A stretch of 44,937 nt of DNA from Chloroflexota bacterium (lineage in GTDB: Bacteria > Chloroflexota > Limnocylindria > Limnocylindrales > CSP1-4): contig PLZO01000034.1 in the NCBI GenBank assembly GCA_003152165.1, positions 66,264 to 111,200 of the forward strand, in the 5' to 3' direction. This document shows, one piece after another, positions 24,501 to 35,861 of this stretch (position 1 is the first letter of the stretch; the number at the start of each line of letters is the position of its first letter). The notes beneath the pieces were generated by a model. That model searched no databases, had not been told where the DNA came from, and was given only the letters and a program-made list of their open reading frames with translations. A program made the translations under genes and the position numbers.

Positions 24501-25107
24501 TGACGGCCGCCTCGCCGGTCAGGACGCCTGCCCGGGCCTCGATGCCCGGGCCTAGCGCCTTCACGGCGTCGACGAGCTCGAGCGCCGCACGGACGGCGCG
24601 TTCGGCGTCATCCTCGTGTGCGGTCGGAGCTCCCCAGACCGCCATGACCGCGTCGCCGATGAACTTCTCGACGACGCCGCCATACCTGGAGATCACATCC
24701 CTCGAGATGTCGAAATAGCGCGAGAGGAGCTCGCGAGTGTCTTCCGCGTCGCGCCCCTCGGCCAGGGTGGTGAACCCGACGAGATCGGCGAACACGATCG
24801 AAACCAGCCGGCGCTCCGCGACCGGTGATCCGGCACTGGGGGCAGGCACGGAGGCGACCCGTCCGCCCGCCGGGAGTGTCGCAACGGGCGTCCCGCATTC
24901 ACCACAGAACCGCGCTTCTGGTTCGAGAGGATTACCGCATGAAGCGCATGCCGAGGCCAGCACGGAGCCGCACTGGATGCAGAACTTCCGCCCAGGTCGG
25001 TTCTCTGTCTCGCAGCTCGAGCAGATCAACGTCGCCCTCGCCCAGTCTCGACCGCTAGGCACGGAGCGTAGCCGATGCTCCGGGCTGGGGCCAGTTAAAT
25101 CAGGCAA
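21511..25107 (-). CDS. Zinc-ribbon / class III adenylate cyclase / ATPase / TPR signalling protein
   Basis: This 1198-aa regulatory protein has four parts. Residues about 29-75 are a double zinc ribbon (CSSC, CIQC, CASC, CGEC). Residues about 99-245 are a class III nucleotide cyclase: the metal-binding Asp of VFADLVGFT and the second Asp in IGDAVMAVWG are present. Residues about 290-620 are a STAND-type ATPase with Walker A GPAGIGKS (about 314-321) and Walker B-like MVFEDFHYAD. From about 690 the protein is TPR repeats. It probably couples ligand or partner binding on the TPRs to ATP use and cyclic-nucleotide synthesis; the output is unknown. The frame starts at ATG 25107, but a TTG at 25029 preceded by GAGG would begin exactly at the zinc ribbon, as relatives do, and may be the true start. 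Confidence 0.9.
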   Translation of the reverse strand: MPDLTGPSPEHRLRSVPSGRDWARATLICSSCETENRPGRKFCIQCGSVLASACASCGNPLEPEARFCGECGTPVATLPAGGRVASVPAPSAGSPVAERRLVSIVFADLVGFTTLAEGRDAEDTRELLSRYFDISRDVISRYGGVVEKFIGDAVMAVWGAPTAHEDDAERAVRAALELVDAVKALGPGIEARAGVLTGEAAVTLGATNQGMVAGDLVNTASRLQSVAQPGTVLAGEATQRATSKAIAFEQAGEQTLKGKTSPVPAWRALRVIAQLGGRNRAETLEAPFVGRDDELRMLKDLFHATSRDRRARLVSVIGPAGIGKSRLAWEFSKYTDGVVETTYWHAGRSPAYGEGISFWALGEMVRRRAGLLETDDESTTRAKIAETVTRWVPDPDERRWIEPALLTLLGIETASGGTEQLFGAWRTFFERIAEQGTVTMVFEDFHYADSGLLDFVDHLLEWSRNVPIFVVTLSRPELLEKRPDWGAGKRNFVSLYLEPLSELAMHELLAGLVPGLPASAVRAIVERADGMPLYAVETVRMLLADGKLAIEGDRYIPVGDLTNLAVPETLTALIASRLDGLDPADRVLVSDAAVLGQSFTLAGLTAVSGIAESELEPRLRALVRRELLTLETDPRSPERGQYAFVQALIREVAYNTLAKKDRKVRHLAAARFFESLETDEVAGGLAGHYLAAQANAAEGPEADALATQARIALRAAAGRAAELGSHQQAQAFYEQALDVTTNPVEVAEFLERAGETASSVGRHETAEAHLRRAIAARREFGDRPAIASATAALGRALMNAYETADAIALLEPAAQEFADLAPDPAQVDLGAQLARALMLRGESARAVEAADGVLAAAERADLRPIIADTLVTKGTALGGLGRAVEGVGVIKTGRDFAETLGLWLTVLRAINNIVYIDGDRDPRAAYETSRAGLVLARRLGLRQFVALLLGKSAVTGIRTGDWAAVLIELEAALEDDWEPVDRSGLLFAMYSIGAFRGEPVEAQFDEASRLVSNTEDPQIASNVANAAAEAAFASGDLGEARRQWQQAAGQVDGLVPYLAPRAARAALWMGNGAGARDDLAQLDALGVHGPANEADRRTIRAGIAALDGRPAEALPLYREALRAWRDLGLAWDEALCGIDMATLLDPADPEVRSAADSAREIFVRLGAKPFLARLDAAIERQASAPTPEPARARDPSTV

Positions 25108-25772
25108 TGCAGGGCGCGTTCGCCGCTCCCTCAGCCGTCAGGCGGCGGCGCCGGCGATCTCGACTTCTTCGGTCTCGGAGTGGATGGCGGCCCTGGCCAG
25201 GGCCGGCGGACCCCAGGGGCCTGAGTTCATCGCGCCTCGGCACCCAGTCGCGCCGATATCACGCTATACCCTTCATGAAATCGGCAGATCGGCGCACCGG
25301 TCACCAGCTGGCTTGTTCGACCGGCGAAGTAATCGGCAGAAAAGCCGCTACCAAGACAAGCTGGTTGGTCCGAGCAACGCACCCGCGCTTCGTCGTGATA
25401 GCAGGACCAGCGGGTGACTCGGCCTGCTCACTGGCACTGGTTGCGTTGTCGACGGGCAACTCGCTCACTTGGATGAAGGAGTGGAGCCGGTGGAATCGCT
25501 GGGTCGGCCGGGCCGCCGCCTGGGACGCCGACAACCAGCGGATCAGACGAGTTCAGCACACGAACGAACGGCGGCCCGATCATCCTGCTCGAGGGCGACC
25601 AGGACTAGCTTGGGCGCACGACCAGTTCGACGCCGCCACCGCCACCGAACGGAATCCATTTACTCTCGATTTCTAATCATCGTGGTGATAACATCCGGCG
25701 ACCAGATGTTGAGGCTAGGGGAGGAAGCACCTCGCCAGTCTGGCTGATGTAGGCGCAGCCAAATCCGTCACG
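25108..25772. other. 665-bp intergenic region with possible ROK operator
   Basis: I see no convincing gene. The frames here translate to Arg/Ser-rich sequence without motifs. From about 25,650 the sequence becomes noticeably more AT-rich (ATTTACTCTCGATTTCTAAT), as expected of a promoter zone. Just after it lies an inverted repeat: AACATC (25690-25695), nine bases, GATGTT (25705-25710). This sits about 60 bp before the ROK gene and is a candidate operator. Confidence 0.35.
25690..25710. promoter_or_regulatory. Candidate operator upstream of the ROK gene
   Basis: AACATC-N9-GATGTT is a perfect 6-bp inverted repeat in the AT-rich zone 62 bp before the ROK start. No second copy was found before the aminotransferase gene. 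Confidence 0.3.
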
Positions 25773-26972
25773 GTGCGCGGAATGCCGGATCCGATCGTGG
25801 CAATACTCGAAGTCCTCGCAGATCGGCCACGGGCGTCCCGCGCCCAGCTGGCCGAGGCGACGGGCCTCTCGGCCGCGACCGTGGGTCGGGTCGTCGATCG
25901 CCTGCGTCGGAGTGGCGTCCTGCGCGAGTACTCGATCGACGCCACCGGCGTCGGCCGGCCACCCCGGCTCGTGGAGCTCGACGACGACTCTGCCTTCGTC
26001 GTCGGCGTCGACGCCGGCGGTCGAACGCTGCGGGCCGCGCTGGCCGATCTCCAGGGCACGATCCGCAGCCGCCTCGCCCGGCCCACCCGCGACCCGAGCG
26101 ATCGCAACGCGGTCCTCGGCGATCTCGTCGCCCTAGTCCAGGAGCTCGCGGCAACCGTCCAGCCGGCAACCGTTCACGCTGTGGTGGCCGGGATCTCGGG
26201 CATCGTGGACCACGATGCCGGACGGGTGCTCCTATCACCGGACCTACCCGGTCTGGATGGCTTTGACCTGGCCGCCGCCCTCGAGGAGCGGGTCGAGCGA
26301 CCGGTGGCGATCGACAACGACGACCTCCTGGCGGCGATCGGCGAGGCGACAGCGGGAGCAGCGATCGGTTGCCGCGACGTGGCCTTCCTATCCCTCGGCT
26401 ACGGTCTCGGCGCCGGGCTCATCGTTGGCGGCCGCCCGATCCGGGGCGCCTCGAATGCGGCGGGCGCGATTGCCTACCTGAGCCCAGGCCGGCTCGAAGA
26501 TCGGGCCAGCGGTCGAGCGATCCCTGCCCGCTACCGGGAGGCCCTGGCCCGACGGTCCACTCGAAGTGCCGACGGCGATGATGACGGCCCGATGGTGACC
26601 GTCGGTGACGCCCGCACGGTGTTCGGGCTGGCCGCGGCCGGCGACGCGACCGCGGTCCGGGTGATCAACGACGTCGTCACTGACCTTGGTGACCTGGCGA
26701 TCGACGTCGCCGCCCTGCTGGACCCGGAGATCATCGTGGTCGGCGGTGGGCTTGCCCAGGCCGGTCCGGCTCTGTTCGGCCCGCTCGAGAAACGCCTCGC
26801 GAGCGCGCTGCCGTACCCGCCCCGGTTGGCCGCATCCGCCCTCCAGGACGCGGCGGTCCTTCACGGGGCGACATCGCTCGCCCTCGCGTTGGCCCGCCGG
26901 CGCCTCGCCGGAATCGGGCCGCCCGATCGCTCTCGCCCCGACCTGGAGCGGAGTGCGCTCCAGCTGATCTAG
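25773..26972 (+). CDS. ROK family transcriptional repressor lacking the zinc motif
   Basis: The 399-aa protein has an N-terminal winged HTH (ILEVLADRPRASRAQLAEAT, SAATVGRVVDRLRRSGVLRE) and a ROK kinase-like fold. The fold is shown by VVGVDAGGRTLRAALADL (phosphate loop), AIDNDDLLAAIGE (catalytic Asp position) and GYGLGAGLIVGGRPIRGASN. The usual zinc site after that signature, a CxCGxxGCxE stretch with preceding GH, is missing: the sequence reads AGAIAYLSPGRLEDRASG. It probably binds a sugar-like or amine effector and represses the aminotransferase/ABC operon 42 bp downstream. The start is GTG 25773 or ATG 25782; neither has a good ribosome-binding site. Confidence 0.88.
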   Translation: MRGMPDPIVAILEVLADRPRASRAQLAEATGLSAATVGRVVDRLRRSGVLREYSIDATGVGRPPRLVELDDDSAFVVGVDAGGRTLRAALADLQGTIRSRLARPTRDPSDRNAVLGDLVALVQELAATVQPATVHAVVAGISGIVDHDAGRVLLSPDLPGLDGFDLAAALEERVERPVAIDNDDLLAAIGEATAGAAIGCRDVAFLSLGYGLGAGLIVGGRPIRGASNAAGAIAYLSPGRLEDRASGRAIPARYREALARRSTRSADGDDDGPMVTVGDARTVFGLAAAGDATAVRVINDVVTDLGDLAIDVAALLDPEIIVVGGGLAQAGPALFGPLEKRLASALPYPPRLAASALQDAAVLHGATSLALALARRRLAGIGPPDRSRPDLERSALQLI

Positions 26973-27014
26973 CCCTCCCGACCACGTCGCCCAAGCTCGA
27001 AACAGGAGCCCATC

Positions 27015-28364
<1,350 letters not shown>

Positions 28365-28399
28365 ACCAGGTCGGTTGCGGCACACGGAGGAGAAGGGAC

Positions 28400-30130
28400 A
28401 TGCGAGGACAGAGTTCCGGAACCACGAGCCGGCGGATGACCGCCGTTCTCGCCGCGCTGGTGCTGCTGGTCGCGGCCTGCAGCTCGAGCAGCACGACGGC
28501 TCCCTCGGCGGCAGCGAGCCTTGGCCCGAGCGCCACGTCGGGCGGCAGCGCGGCGGCGAGCCAAGGCCCGACCAGCGCCCCGACACCATCCCAGGCGACG
28601 CTTAAGGTGGGCTGGCTATCGGAGCCGGACACGCTCAATCCACTGACGACGTACTCGACCGAGGCGGAGGAAGTCCTCCAGCTCGTCTACGACAAATTGC
28701 TCGGGTACGGTCTTGACCTCAAGCTCGAGCCCGAGCTTGCCTCGAGCTTCGCCTACTCCAGCGACGGCAAGTCGATCACCTTCCACCTCCAGCCCAACGC
28801 CAAATGGTCAGACGGCCAGGCCGTCACCTCGGCGGATGTCAAGTACACCTACGAGGAGATCCACAAGGATTCCCTCGGCCAATACGCCCAGTGGCTGACC
28901 GATCTGGTGGGGGTCGATACGCCAGATCCGATGACGGCCGTCGTCAACTTCAGCGCACCCCAGGCCTTCAATCCCGGCCTGACGATCCCAATCCTGCCGA
29001 TGCACATCTGGTCGTCGATGTCGGCCAAGGAGATCGGCACGTTTGCCAACCCCACGCCGATCGGCAGCGGCCCGTTCACCCTGGTCGAGTGGAAGAAGGC
29101 GGAGAGCATCACCCTCAACCGGAGTCCCTCGTTCTGGGGCACCCCGGCGATCGCGGCGAAGGTCGTATTCGTCCACTACACGAACGCGGACGTCGAGGCG
29201 CAGGCCCTCAAGAACGGCGACGTCGACATCCTGACCGAAGTTCCCCCCACGGTCTTCGACGGGCTCACCGGTGCGGCCAATATCAAGGCCGTCTCGATGC
29301 CGTCATTCTCGTTCCACCATATCGGGATCAACGTCTCAACAGCGCCCGGATCGAAGGGCAATCCACTGCTCAAGAACAAGTCGATCCGCCAGGCGCTGAG
29401 TTACGCCCTCGATCGCAACCAGCTCGTCCAGCTCGCCCTCGCCGGTCATGGCAAGCCGGGCAACTCGATCATCCCGGCGGGGTTGACCGACTGGCACTGG
29501 GAACCGACAGCCGCTCAGCTGATGGATGCCAACCCGGCCAAGGCTAACGCCCTCCTCGACGCCGCTGGCTACACCGCCCGCAACTCGGATGGCGTCCGGA
29601 CGACCTCGAGCGGCACGCCGCTCGAATTCCGGCTCATCGCCATTGCGACGACCACGGTCGATGTCCGAGCGGCCCAGTTGTTCCAGAACGACGCCATGGC
29701 TGTCGGGATCAAGCTCGACCTGACGACGCTTGACGAGAACACGCTGGGCAGCACGGTGTACAACGCAACCGCCCCCAACTGGGACATCTTCGTCTGGGGC
29801 TGGGACTTGGGCGTACCTGATCCCGACTACATGCTGGGGGTTCCGCTGTGCAGCCAGATCGGTGGCAACAACGATGTCTTCTTTTGCGACAAGGGCTATG
29901 ACGCGCTCTATGCCCAGCAGGCGACGACCATCGATCCGGTGGCCCGCAAGGTCATCACCGACCAGATGCAGCAGCAGTATTACCAGGACGCCGCGTACTT
30001 GGTCATGTGGTACCAGGACAAGCTCCAGGCGTACCGGACCGACACGTGGACGGGTTGGACCCCGGTAACCGGTGGGATGGTGTTCAACTTCACCCGCGAT
30101 AACTACCTCAAGGTGGCTCCGCTCAAGTAA
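28400..30130 (+). CDS. Dpp/Opp-type ABC transporter substrate-binding lipoprotein
   Basis: GGAGGAGAAGGG precedes the ATG at 28400. The N-terminus is a lipoprotein signal (MTAVLAALVLLVAAC, Cys near residue 31), followed by a low-complexity Ser/Ala/Thr linker of about 40 residues. The family-5 extracellular solute-binding domain follows: LSEPDTLNPLTTYSTEAEEVLQLVYD, LKLEPELASSF, ITFHLQPNAKWSDGQAVTSADV, IGSGPFTLVEW and SIRQALSYALDRNQLV. At 576 aa it has the usual length. It is membrane-anchored and delivers ligand to the permeases encoded next. The ligand is not readable; peptides, opines and amino-sugar conjugates are all possible for this family. Confidence 0.93.
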   Translation: MRGQSSGTTSRRMTAVLAALVLLVAACSSSSTTAPSAAASLGPSATSGGSAAASQGPTSAPTPSQATLKVGWLSEPDTLNPLTTYSTEAEEVLQLVYDKLLGYGLDLKLEPELASSFAYSSDGKSITFHLQPNAKWSDGQAVTSADVKYTYEEIHKDSLGQYAQWLTDLVGVDTPDPMTAVVNFSAPQAFNPGLTIPILPMHIWSSMSAKEIGTFANPTPIGSGPFTLVEWKKAESITLNRSPSFWGTPAIAAKVVFVHYTNADVEAQALKNGDVDILTEVPPTVFDGLTGAANIKAVSMPSFSFHHIGINVSTAPGSKGNPLLKNKSIRQALSYALDRNQLVQLALAGHGKPGNSIIPAGLTDWHWEPTAAQLMDANPAKANALLDAAGYTARNSDGVRTTSSGTPLEFRLIAIATTTVDVRAAQLFQNDAMAVGIKLDLTTLDENTLGSTVYNATAPNWDIFVWGWDLGVPDPDYMLGVPLCSQIGGNNDVFFCDKGYDALYAQQATTIDPVARKVITDQMQQQYYQDAAYLVMWYQDKLQAYRTDTWTGWTPVTGGMVFNFTRDNYLKVAPLK

Positions 30131-30174
30131 GGCGCGGTTGACGCTTCGGCCGGCGGCGAGGATCGTGAGGCATC

Positions 30175-31149
30175 GTGTTCCGACTCGGATATCTGGCACG
30201 CAAGCTCGCGATTCTCGCCCTGACGCTCCTCGCCGTCGCCACCTTCAACTTCATTCTCTTTCGAGTTCTACCGGGCAACCCGATCCAGCTCCAGGCACGA
30301 GCCGGCAATCTGTCACCGGAAGCGATCCAGCGCCTGCGTGAGATCTACGGTCTTGATCAGCCGCTGATCAGCCAGTACTTCATCTACCTCCGCGACGTCT
30401 TCACCGGCCAGTTCGGGATGTCGATCACGTATCAACGGCCCGTCGTCGACATCATTGCCGAGCGGATGCTGAACACGCTGATTCTGTTGTCTGCCGCGAC
30501 CGTCCTGGTCATCGTGCTCGGGATTGGCCTCGGCATTGTCGCGGCCGCCCGGCGCGGATCGCGCATCGACAGCTCGGTCGTCGTCGGGGCGTTGGTGTTC
30601 TGGAGCCTGCCGACGTTCTGGACCGGGCTCATCCTGATTTTCATCTTTGGGGCCTTCCTGAATGTCCTGCCCGTCTCGGGCACGTCGACGCCTGGCGTGG
30701 ACTTCACCTCGCCGATCGCCTCGCTGGCTGACCTCGCCCGGCACCTCGTCCTACCCACGATCACCCTCGCGCTCGTCGACATCGGCCAGTTCGTCGTGAT
30801 CACCCGTTCGTCACTCGTCGATGTCCTGACCGAGGATTACATCCTCACGGCCAAAGCCAAGGGCCTCTCGCGCCGCCAGGTCGTCTGGCGCCATGGCGTC
30901 CGCAATGCCCTGCTGCCAGTCGTGACCACGACGGCCCTTTATGTCGGCCTGACGATCGGCGGCGCGATCCAGGTCGAGACGGTCTTCTCGTGGCCGGGGA
31001 TGGGCGCCCTGATGTACGACGCTGTCCTCCGGCGCGACTACCCGATCCTCGAAGCGACGTTCTTCATCTTCGCCCTCGTGGTCATTGCCGCGAACTTCGT
31101 CAGCGACCTCCTCTACCAGGTCCTCGATCCGCGGGTCCGCGAGGCATGA
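30175..31149 (+). CDS. Peptide-type ABC transporter permease (DppB-like)
   Basis: The GTG at 30175 starts a 324-aa DppB-type permease. Hydrophobic helices occur near residues 10-30, 100-120, 135-160, 190-210, 245-265 and 290-310. The ATPase-contact loop is EDYILTAKAKGLSRRQVVWRHGVRNALLPV. An N-terminal VLPGNPIQLQAR segment is typical of the subfamily. It comes 44 bp after the binding-protein gene and overlaps the next permease gene by four bases (ATGA). Confidence 0.93.
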   Translation: MFRLGYLARKLAILALTLLAVATFNFILFRVLPGNPIQLQARAGNLSPEAIQRLREIYGLDQPLISQYFIYLRDVFTGQFGMSITYQRPVVDIIAERMLNTLILLSAATVLVIVLGIGLGIVAAARRGSRIDSSVVVGALVFWSLPTFWTGLILIFIFGAFLNVLPVSGTSTPGVDFTSPIASLADLARHLVLPTITLALVDIGQFVVITRSSLVDVLTEDYILTAKAKGLSRRQVVWRHGVRNALLPVVTTTALYVGLTIGGAIQVETVFSWPGMGALMYDAVLRRDYPILEATFFIFALVVIAANFVSDLLYQVLDPRVREA

Positions 31150-32023
31150 GCTGGCTGAGCCCGGAGACTCGGGCCGGGATTCGGCGGACCGCGGGGCTAG
31201 TCTGGGAAGACCGCCTCGGCCGGGTCGGGCTGATCCTGCTCGGGTCCACCCTGGTCGTCGCGGTTCTTGGGCCGATCATCTTCCCGTTCGACCCGCAGGA
31301 CTTCGGCAAGACCGCGGCCGACATCCTCAGCCCGCCCAGCGCGGTCCACTGGCTCGGCACCGACGAGCTCGGGCGGGACGTGTTCCGGGCGACGATCGCA
31401 GGCGCCCGGCTATCGCTGCTGATCGGGCTCGTGGCGACCGCGATCTCGATCATCGTCGGGGCAACCATTGGGATCGCGGCGGGCTACCGCCTGGGATTCC
31501 TCGATAGCTTGCTGATGCGGATCACCGACTTCTTCCTGGTCCTGCCGGCCCTGCCGCTGATCATCGTCCTCGCAGCGCTGTTTGGGCAGAGCACCGTCGT
31601 TCTCGTCCTGGTGATCGGCTTGACCAGCTGGCCCTCGACTGCCCGGATCGTCCGATCCCAGGTCCTAAGCCTCCGCGAGCGCCAGTTCATCACCCGGGTC
31701 CGGTCATTGGGCGCGACGGACTACCGGATCGTCACCTCTCACATCCTCTCGAACGTCTTGCCGCTCATCTTTGCGAACACGGTCCTGGTGATCGCTGGCT
31801 CGATCCTGGCCGAGGCGACCCTGGCGTTCCTGGGACTCGGTGACCCGGTCCACGTGTCTTGGGGCACGATGCTCCATTTCGCCTTCGATTCAGGCGCCAC
31901 CGGGCGGGGAGCCTGGTGGTACGTCCTGCCGCCCGGGATCGGGATCGTCGTGGTCGTTCTCGGGTTCGTCCTGGCCGGCCACACGCTCGACCGGATCCTC
32001 AACCCACGCCTGCGAAGCCGCTG

Positions 32024-32024
<1 letters not shown>
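31146..32024 (+). CDS. Peptide-type ABC transporter permease (DppC-like)
   Basis: The ATG at 31146 overlaps the stop of the DppB-like gene, giving a 292-aa permease. WLGTDELGRDVFRATIAGARLSLLIGL is the DppC hallmark, and QFITRVRSLGATDYRIVTSHILSN is the coupling loop to the ATPases. Five to six transmembrane helices are visible. The stop shares one base with the next gene's start (TGATG), so the four transport genes are translationally coupled. Confidence 0.93.
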
Positions 32025-32985
<961 letters not shown>

Positions 32986-32989
<4 letters not shown>

Positions 32990-34011
32990 GCGAACCACTC
33001 ATCTCGGTCGTCGATCTGCGGGTCGAGTTCCCAGCATCGCGTGCCTCGCGGGACCTCGTGGGTCGGGGCCGTCCTGTTCGGGCCGTCGATGGCGTCTCGC
33101 TCGATCTGATGCCGGGCGAGGTGCTGGCGCTGGTGGGGGAGTCGGGCAGCGGCAAGACGACGATCGCCCACGCCCTGATGCGCCTTGTCGCACCCACCTC
33201 AGGACAGATCGTCCACCACGGCCGCGACATCACCCGGTTGGCCGGCGCCGAGCTGCGGGCCCTGCGCAAGAGCTTCCAGCTGATTTTCCAGGACCCCTAC
33301 GAATCGCTCGATCCGCGCCAGACAGTCGGGGCGATCGTCACCGAGCCGCTCCTGATCCATGGCGTCGGCCGGTCGAGCAGAGAGCGCGCCGGGCTCGTGC
33401 GCGAGGCGCTGGCCTCGGTTGGACTCACCCCGGCTGACGAGTTTGCCGGCCGCTTTCCGCACCAGCTCTCAGGCGGCCAGCGCCAGCGCGTGTCGATCGC
33501 GGCGGCGATGGTCCTCGAGCCTGAGCTCGTAGTGGCCGACGAGCCAGTGTCAATGCTCGACGTGTCAGTGCGGGCGGGCATCCTGCGACTCATCCTGGAC
33601 CTGCGCGCCGAGCGCGGCTTTGCCTGCCTGTTCATCACCCACGATCTGTCGCTCGCCTGGGTGCTCGCCGACCGGATCGCGGTGCTCTATCTCGGGCGGG
33701 TCGTGGAGATTGGTGCGGCAGCTGAGGTCATCCGAGCCCCCCGACACCCGTACACGCGTGCCCTCGTATCGGTCGTGCCCGTCCCCCGGCCAAGCGCTCG
33801 CCGGGAGCAGGTGATCCTCGAAGGCGAGACGCCCTCACCTAGCGCGACGCCGGCCGGATGCCGCTTTCATCCCCGTTGCCCACTGCGCCGCAAGCTCGGC
33901 AATCCTGAGATCTGCGAGCGAGTCGACCCCGTCCTCGAGCCATCGGGCGCGGACCATGCCGCCGCCTGCCATTTCCCTCTGGAGGAAGCTGATGCCCGTC
34001 AACGAGTATGA
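32986..34011 (+). CDS. Peptide-type ABC transporter ATPase (DppF-like)
   Basis: This 341-aa ATPase is the partner of the DppD-like subunit. It has Walker A GESGSGKTT, Q-loop LIFQDPYESLDPR (the DppF/OppF wording), signature LSGGQRQRVSIA, Walker B LVVADEPVSMLD and switch His THDLSLAWV. The C-terminal extension ends with Cys-rich GCRFHPRCPLRRK. GTG 32986 overlaps the preceding gene by four bases. Its 3' end overlaps the M20 peptidase gene by 20 bp. Confidence 0.94.
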
Positions 34012-35146
34012 GGTCGAAGACCTACTGTCAGATCTCGTCCGGATCGATTCCGTGACTCCGTTCCTGATTCCCGACGGTGCCGGGGAGGGCGCGATCGCAC
34101 GGTTCATGGCCGATTGGCTGACTCCGCTCGGTGTCGAGGTCGAGCTCGAAGAAGTCGCGTCCGGCCGGCCCAACGTCGTCGCCCGGCTGCCCGGCAGCGG
34201 CGGCGGTCGGTCGCTCTGCCTCAACGCCCATTCCGACACTGTCGGCTTCGCTAACTGGGCCGATCGGGCGCTCCTGCCCGAGCGCCGCGGCGACCTCCTG
34301 ATCGGGGTGGGCGTGGCCGACGACAAGGCCTCCTGCGCGGTCGGCATGCTCGCGTTGCGTGAGCTCGCCCGGTCCGGGACGCGCCTGCGCGGTGATGTCG
34401 TCCTCGCCTGCACGATCGACGAGGAGGGCGATTCGATCGGGACCGCCGATCTCGTGCGGCGCCATTCGTACGACGCTGCGATGGTCCTCGAGCCACATGA
34501 CGTCGACCTGATCCTCACCGAACACCAGGGCTTCGGCTGGGCAGATATCACTGTGCACGGCAAGCCGGCCCACGGCTCGGCCCCCGACGCCGGGATCGAC
34601 GCGATCGTGCACATGGCCCAGGTCGTCGACGGGCTGGCCGCGCTCGATGCCGGGTTCAAGGCCCATCCGGACCCGCGCAACGGACGGACCGTGCTCCACA
34701 CCGGCACGATCTCGGGCGGGACGGACTACGCGACCTATCCGAGCAGGGCGATCCTCGGGATCGAGATCGGCACCCAGCCCGGCGAAACGATGGCGGCCCG
34801 GGTGGGTGACATCGAGGCAATCTTCGCGGACTGCGCCACGCGGCTACCCGGCTTCTCCGCCGAGCTCCGCTTCCAGGTCGAACGCGAGCCGTTCGTGGCG
34901 TCAGGCCACGAGGCGCTCCTTGCAGCCGCGCAGACAGCGGCCCAGGCGACCCTCGGTCACCCGATGAAGGAGGACGGGCTGAACGCGTGGACGGATGCGG
35001 CGCTGATGCAGGCGGCTGGCATCCCGACGATCCTCTTTGGCCCCACCGGAGGCAACTACCACGCCCCCGACGAGTGGGTCTCGCTGTCCAGCTGCGTCAA
35101 GGCAGTCGAGATCGTCCGGGCAACCGCGGCGGACTTCTGCGGTTGA
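33992..35146 (+). CDS. M20 family metallopeptidase/amidohydrolase (ArgE/DapE/ACY1-like)
   Basis: GGAGGAA about five bases before the ATG at 33992 decides the start, inside the end of the ATPase gene. The 384-aa protein has all expected zinc ligands: NAHSDTVG (His80), GVGVADDKASC (bridging Asp), TIDEEGDS (catalytic Glu pair), MVLEPHDVD, and C-terminal NYHAPDEWV (His). The dimerisation domain is around GFGWADITVHGKPAHGSAPD. M20 enzymes hydrolyse N-acyl or peptide bonds of amino acids. Its place as last gene of the importer operon suggests it processes the imported compound, freeing an amine or amino acid for the aminotransferase. Confidence 0.92.
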   Translation: MPVNEYEVEDLLSDLVRIDSVTPFLIPDGAGEGAIARFMADWLTPLGVEVELEEVASGRPNVVARLPGSGGGRSLCLNAHSDTVGFANWADRALLPERRGDLLIGVGVADDKASCAVGMLALRELARSGTRLRGDVVLACTIDEEGDSIGTADLVRRHSYDAAMVLEPHDVDLILTEHQGFGWADITVHGKPAHGSAPDAGIDAIVHMAQVVDGLAALDAGFKAHPDPRNGRTVLHTGTISGGTDYATYPSRAILGIEIGTQPGETMAARVGDIEAIFADCATRLPGFSAELRFQVEREPFVASGHEALLAAAQTAAQATLGHPMKEDGLNAWTDAALMQAAGIPTILFGPTGGNYHAPDEWVSLSSCVKAVEIVRATAADFCG

Positions 35147-35156
35147 AACGCCCAAC

Positions 35157-35648
35157 CTGGGCCATTGCTATGCCCTCGAGGTCGACCGGTTTTGGTCGTG
35201 GGAGTTCCCGTCGACCGACCTTGCCACCCTTGCCCTGGTAGCGGTAGAAGCCGATGTCGCCCTCGATGCCGATGTCCCCAGCCGTAAGGCTGATCACTTC
35301 TGACCTTCGGCGGCCGGTAAGGACGAAGGTGAGCAGAAGTGCCCGATCCCGTCGACCTGGGACCGTGTCCGGGAGGATCGCAAGGAGTCGGCGAACCTCG
35401 TCAGCTCCGAGTCCCCGGGCCACGGACTGGACGCCCTTCGGACGTTCGAGGGCGTCACAGGGTTGGCCGTTGTGACCTGCATCCGGATCAGGAAGCGGTA
35501 GTAGGAAGACAGGCAGGCGATCCGAGCACCGACCGTGGCTGAGCTTGGTTCTCGGCCCGAGAGCCCGATCCCATCCGCCCAGGCGAGGACGTGCGCCGGC
35601 GTGCGAGCTGTAGCGGTGATCCGGACCCGCCGTGTCGTGCCTCATTGG
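35157..35648 (-). pseudogene. Decayed tyrosine recombinase (XerC/XerD-like integrase)
   Basis: The minus strand carries two frames of one recombinase. The SAM-like core-binding part (TPAHVLAWADGIGLSG, then ARIACLSSYYRFLIRMQVTT) runs to TTANP, then one base is missing at about 35,465. The catalytic part continues in the next frame: CDALERPKGVQSVARGLGADEVRRLL, FVLTGRRRSEVISL with the first catalytic Arg, and YQGKGGKVGRRELPRP with the catalytic Lys. The HxxR, His/Trp and Tyr boxes are absent, because the remnant is cut off about 10 bp from the stop of the M20 gene. It is a dead integrase. Its position may mark the end of an old integrated element. Confidence 0.8.
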
Positions 35649-35861
35649 AGGATGGCGCCCGTCATGCTCGGTTCCCAGGTCGAGACAATCCCAGCCAACT
35701 GGCGGTCGGCGCTCGCGCGGGCCGCTCGCTGCCCCGTCATTCGCCCAGCTCGCGGCATTCGGCGCTCAGGAGCGCGCTGAATGGGAAGTCTACCCGCCGC
35801 CTCGCGACCTCTTCGCGGCTCTGCGCCTGGCGCGGTACGGTTGGGGTACGGTTGTCGCGAG

